Below are positions 60,421 to 64,000 of a DNA stretch of 64,000 bases, in pieces (position 1 is the first letter of the stretch; every line of letters begins with the position of its first letter). The notes under the pieces were generated by a model. It made no database searches. It saw only the letters and a program-made list of their open reading frames with translations, and had not been told where the DNA came from. The stretch spans positions 35,341,191 through 35,405,190 of the forward strand of contig NC_068346.1 of NCBI RefSeq assembly GCF_014633365.1, given 5' to 3'. The stretch is from Diospyros lotus (Eukaryota; Streptophyta; Magnoliopsida; Ericales; Ebenaceae). The translations under genes were made by a program, and so were the position numbers.

Positions 60421-60850
60421 AAATCTTAATTAGTTTTGAAGATTATTTCCTATTCCTAATTGGTTTCTTGTTTAGTTTGTAATTTTATTTTATAGTCAGT
60501 TGAAAATTGTTGTTAGGTAAGGAAACCTTAGTCTTGATGAATAAGGAAACCTTAACATTGTTGAACATGAAAACTAGTCTATAAGTAAGATGGTTGGCTT
60601 GTTAGTCAAGGAGAGCAAATCACTTGTGAGAGACCAGTGAGAGTTAAATTTTGGATGTAATTGAGACTTGGCTTTAGAGAGAGAATATTGAGATTTGTAG
60701 TTGTAAACTTTATTACATAGTGATATTTTTTCTCTGTCATTCTAACGGACGTGATTTTTCCCTTTTAGGGTTTCCTACGTAAAATCTCGTGTTTGATTGT
60801 GATTGGATCATTTTGTGTTTATTTCTCATCTTATTTTTTTTTCTTCAACA
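60421..60850 (+). repeat. Truncated copy of the solo LTR
   Basis: Matches 14250-14676 and ends TTCTTCAACA, followed by TAAAT. Its first 25 or so bases are missing. It shows that the LTR was present before the segment duplicated. Confidence 0.78.
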
Positions 60851-61961
60851 TAAATAATTATTCAAATGCAAATACAAGTGTATGGATTCTTCATATACAA
60901 AATTATGACTATATAGACTCCAAGTGTATGGATTCTTCATATATAAAATTATGACCATATAGAATTATTTTGATTGGGGATAGAGTTGGTGTTCTTAAAA
61001 GAATTAAAAAGTCATTGGACAAAATTAAAAAAAAAAAAATCTATCATAATGACTAATGTGGTCTTGGAATGAGTATTCGGTTCATTTGGTTAAATGAAAG
61101 TTCATTAGGTCGCAGTTGGTAGTAACATAACAGTTTATTTTATATATTTTTTAAAATAAAATTTTAAATAAAATGAGACTTTGTGTAACAGTAAAGTTGT
61201 TTAAAAAATCAATTACTGTATACAGGTTGTTGGATTAAATTTTATTATCATAGTTAATTTTATTTTTTACGCAAGATGCATGAGGGGCATTAAGGCGTGA
61301 GGGGCATTAAGGCGAGAGGTATTTTAGTCATAATACCCTTTTATATAGTTTAAGATATACAAATGTGATGTAGATGTAGCTTGATTCAAATTTTAGTAAC
61401 TAATTTTTTAAACAACTTTATTGCAACACTAATGGTTTTGTCTAAAAAATTAAAAGTAAAATATGATTTGTCAAACGTCACTCAATAAATTTTTATTTAA
61501 TTTTTTTTTTACATATACGTAACGTGAGCCTTCCCTCTAATATATATAACATGTATGTACATTTATGTACACTACGGGTTAAATAAGTAATTATACAATT
61601 CTAAATATAATATAAATATAAATAATTTTTCAGCTTTTTTATTTTTAATATAAATGGTTCATTTTATACAAGTAAATAAATAATTATAGAAATGCAAATA
61701 CAAGTGTATTTACGACTACAAGTGCATGGATTCTTCATATATAAAATTATGACTATATAGACTACAAGTGTATGGATTCTTCGTACATAAAATTATCACT
61801 ATATAGAATTATTTTGATTGGGGGATAGAGTTGGTGTTCTTAAAAGAATTAAAAAGTTGATAGACAAAGTAAAAAATAAAAATTTATCATAATAATTAAT
61901 GTGATCTTATTTAGGAATGAGTATTAAATCCGTTCGGTTACAAGCATGTGTTATCCCTTCA

Positions 61962-62564
61962 CAAAGTCGGCTCAACCAACTTGCAGGCTTTAGGCGAAAA
62001 AGTTTGTCGGGGCCTTCTCAAGAATATTAATTTTTTAATAAAAAATAAATAATACACCTTTCTATGAAAAAAATTCTATTATTTTATTAAATTAAAAAAA
62101 AAAGAGTTAAGGTTTAACGATAGTGAATTTTTAACTAAAATATAATGTCTAAAAGATTAAAAAAAATCAAACAACCTATTGCAATAAATAAACAGAAGGT
62201 AAAAAATGAGAAGAAAAAATTGAGAACAATGAGATCTTTTTAGAACTGCAATTGAAAGATTTATAATAAAAAATAAATTTATAATCTTAAAATCTATGAG
62301 ATATTCAAGAAGAAACGGTAAACAATTGAGAACAATAGGAAGAGAGAATGTAAAAATTGAGAAGATAAAACATTGTAAATTAATTGTTGGGCCGGGTGTC
62401 TTCGGAAATTTGGATTGAAAGTTAGATTTTATTTTGGTCTTAATTTTTTTAAAAAATATTTATTATTATAAAATAAAAAATATATAAATTATAAAATTTG
62501 GGACCTTCGTAAATGCGGGGCTTTAGACGGCTGCTTAGATAGCTTCATGGTCGAGCCAGTTCTG
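61962..62564. mobile_element. hAT-like non-autonomous element, copy G
   Basis: 603 bases with ends like those of copy E (CAAAGTCGGCTCAACCA and the reverse complement of CAGAACTGGCTCGACCA). Its flanks match copy E on both sides, so it moved with the segment rather than inserting independently. Confidence 0.62.
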
Positions 62565-62770
62565 CCCTCAATATCCCCTTTTGTTCATCCACATATACTT
62601 CTACAATACCTGTTCAGCATATGCTAATGAAAAGTATTGTCCAGAATCAAATTTGAATGAAGATGATGAAGCTGATACCTTCAAGTTTGGGATTGGTTTC
62701 AGTATCTGAGTCTTGCTTTTCTGGCAGACCTTCGACTCTGTTACCTTGTTACCTGCAGTGATGTAAATAT
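62565..62770 (-). pseudogene. HIPP copy G: exon 2 fragment
   Basis: Minus-strand exon 2 is 62752-62679 and reads VCQKSKTQILK, so the metal-binding CxxC is lost as in copy E. About 45 bases of exon 3 survive up to the hAT-like element. Exon 1 is missing: homology stops in intron 1 at about 62770. Confidence 0.75.
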
Positions 62771-63103
62771 GAGTAGGCACCATTCACAAACACCATCAAT
62801 CTCTTTTATAGTTGGTAGATGTCTCATCATATTCTTTTGTTGTAGAATTCTTAATCTGTGGAAATGGGACTGCCCAAATCTTTTGTGTCATAGCCATGTC
62901 TCGTCCACATGCGCCACCTTCACCACGTTATTTACGTATCTCCATTGAATGGGAAAAGATCGATTTTACCACATTTTGACTTTTGCAATTATTAGGGATT
63001 TATCTTAATTGTTGTAGATTGTACAAAAATGCCCTTCAAAATGTAGAGAGTACCCTTTTTCCATCAATTGACCAACACTTAGCAGATTCTAGTCTATACT
63101 AGG
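62771..63103. other. Unassigned stretch
   Basis: I see no gene, no repeat shared with the rest of the window and no transposon ends here. Confidence 0.4.
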
Positions 63104-63330
63104 CAGAGCCGGTACAACCAATTTGGGGGCTCAAGGTGAAAAAAAATTTTGTGGCCTTTTTAAGAGTATTATTTTTTTTATAAAAAAATAAATAATATAT
63201 TTTTTTATTAAAAATTTTTATCATTTCTTTAAATTAAAATCATTTCATTAAATTTTATCATTTCATTTAATTAAAGTTAAAGTTCAATTAACTATAAAAT
63301 TTGATAATTTTTTAATGATAGTGAATTTTT
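63104..63330. mobile_element. 5' part of a hAT-like element
   Basis: Starts CAGAGCCGGTACAACCA, the best preserved terminus of the family, and follows the other copies for about 220 bases before passing into copia DNA. Confidence 0.5.
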
Positions 63331-64000
63331 AATATATTTCTCGCCCCTTTTTTGTGTTAATAGCAATAGTGCCTTTTCCAGTTGCCTCCAAAAAGTCACC
63401 ATTTCCAATTTTAATTTTATTTTTGTCTTCGTTTTATCAAGGTTGCAGAAAATTCTTTCATCTTTTGTCATGTGATTACTGCAGCCACTGTCCAAATACC
63501 ACGTATCTAACTTTTCTACTGTAGCAACTTTGCAGGAGGCATAGAAAAAACTTCCTTCTAGATCATTCTCTTCAGAAAAGTTAGCTCAATGACTTTGTTT
63601 TAAGTGGCAAGACTTTTCTTCGTGTCCGAACTTTTCATAATTTCGGCACTGTGGTTTTCCTTTAAACCAAGAGTCCTTCTCCAAGTGACTTTTTCTTTTA
63701 CAAATTCCACATTGAGAATTCTTGCCATTATTATCGACTTGTTTTCCTTGACTTCCTCTATTTCTAGAATTTTCTTTAAGTTTTCTCTCATTTTTTTAAA
63801 ATTTTTGAGACTGCATATTAACTTTAGGTTGAAAGTGACGTGGATGAGGATGAGATGGTTTTAGCATTTTATGAAATGTGTAATTTGGGTGATTTTAAAG
63901 GCTAATTTCAAGAGAATTAGACTGAGAATTCAAAGTCACCAATTTTGCTAACGAGGTCTGTGGTGTTTCTTTTTTTGGAAAATTTCTTCGTTTAGGCCTC
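63331..64000 (-). mobile_element. Copia gag-protease fragment, runs off the window
   Basis: Read on the minus strand: 63600-63791 encodes the zinc-knuckle region of the gag family at 10113, and 63292-63495 encodes the protease motif MDSGCSNHMTKDERIF. Between 63770 and the end it carries the same extra gag segment as the copy at 34425-35048. Stops interrupt it. Confidence 0.72.

Larger units (their letters stand above)
57226..62770. repeat. Direct segmental duplicate of about 11.55-16.99 kb
   Basis: Same order and orientation: HIPP gene, AT-rich spacer, solo LTR, second spacer unit, hAT-like element and HIPP 5' fragment. Differences: this copy has extra insertions at 58440-58643 and 59507-59954 and a replacement near 61271-61375, and it lacks the hairpin element of 12929-13059. 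Confidence 0.85.

Noticed and set aside
1..64000. A wholly new biological system
   Set aside because: Each larger block resolves into NUP98, HIPP copies, or known types of transposon; remaining unexplained stretches (37.1-38.5 kb, 55.0-57.2 kb, 62.8-63.1 kb) show no coding or structured signal.

Overview
The window is nuclear DNA of a flowering plant, most likely a eudicot. The evidence is GT-AG introns, a plant-type nucleoporin Nup98 gene, small HMA-domain proteins with a C-terminal CaaX box (HIPP family, Pi21-like), Ty1/copia elements with initiator-Met-tRNA primer sites, CACTA, hAT-like and Mutator-like transposons, a tRNA-derived SINE, and very AT-rich intergenic DNA. The species cannot be named from this sequence alone.

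Layout. 1-9540: one intact 11-exon NUP98 gene (+), with a SINE in intron 7. 9860-12340: a truncated HIPP copy (D), a reverse-oriented copia LTR/gag remnant and an intact HIPP gene (A, -). 12340-17700: AT-rich spacer with internal tandem duplication, a solo LTR, hairpin elements and a broken HIPP copy (E) next to a hAT-like element. 17714-24167: full-length copia element 1 (-) with matching 5-bp target duplications and an uninterrupted 1337-codon gag-pol ORF whose RT and RNase H catalytic residues are changed. 24168-27640: more spacer, HIPP copy F split by the hAT-like element, and a broken duplicate of the NUP98 last exon joined to it. 27700-36040: copia element 2 (+) with two premature stops, lying inside remains of another reverse-oriented copia element. 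36041-40951: inverted spacer, an LTR-like block, an intact HIPP gene (B, +), the mirror copy of the copia LTR/gag remnant, and HIPP fragment D'. 40952-46832: copia element 3 (+), inserted in D', itself interrupted by two CACTA elements built of hairpin repeats. 46833-54973: copia element 4 (+), interrupted by an 8-bp-TSD TIR element and two solo LTRs. 54974-57225: no recognised gene. 57226-62770: direct segmental duplicate of about 11.55-16.99 kb carrying intact HIPP gene C (-), a SINE-like insertion, a Mutator-like insertion and HIPP fragment G. 62771-64000: another hAT-like fragment and a copia gag/protease fragment running off the end.

Probable functional genes are NUP98 and HIPP A, B and C. 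Everything else is transposon-derived or pseudogenic. The HIPP cluster has grown by direct and inverted segmental duplication, and transposons have cut or split most of its extra copies. I found no convincing undescribed biological system. The most unusual items are the HIPP/NUP98 chimeric junction, the hairpin-array CACTA elements that both carry a tRNA-like cassette, the LTR followed by a second primer-binding site, and the repeated loss of catalytic aspartates in the retroelements. All identities and counts were made by eye.
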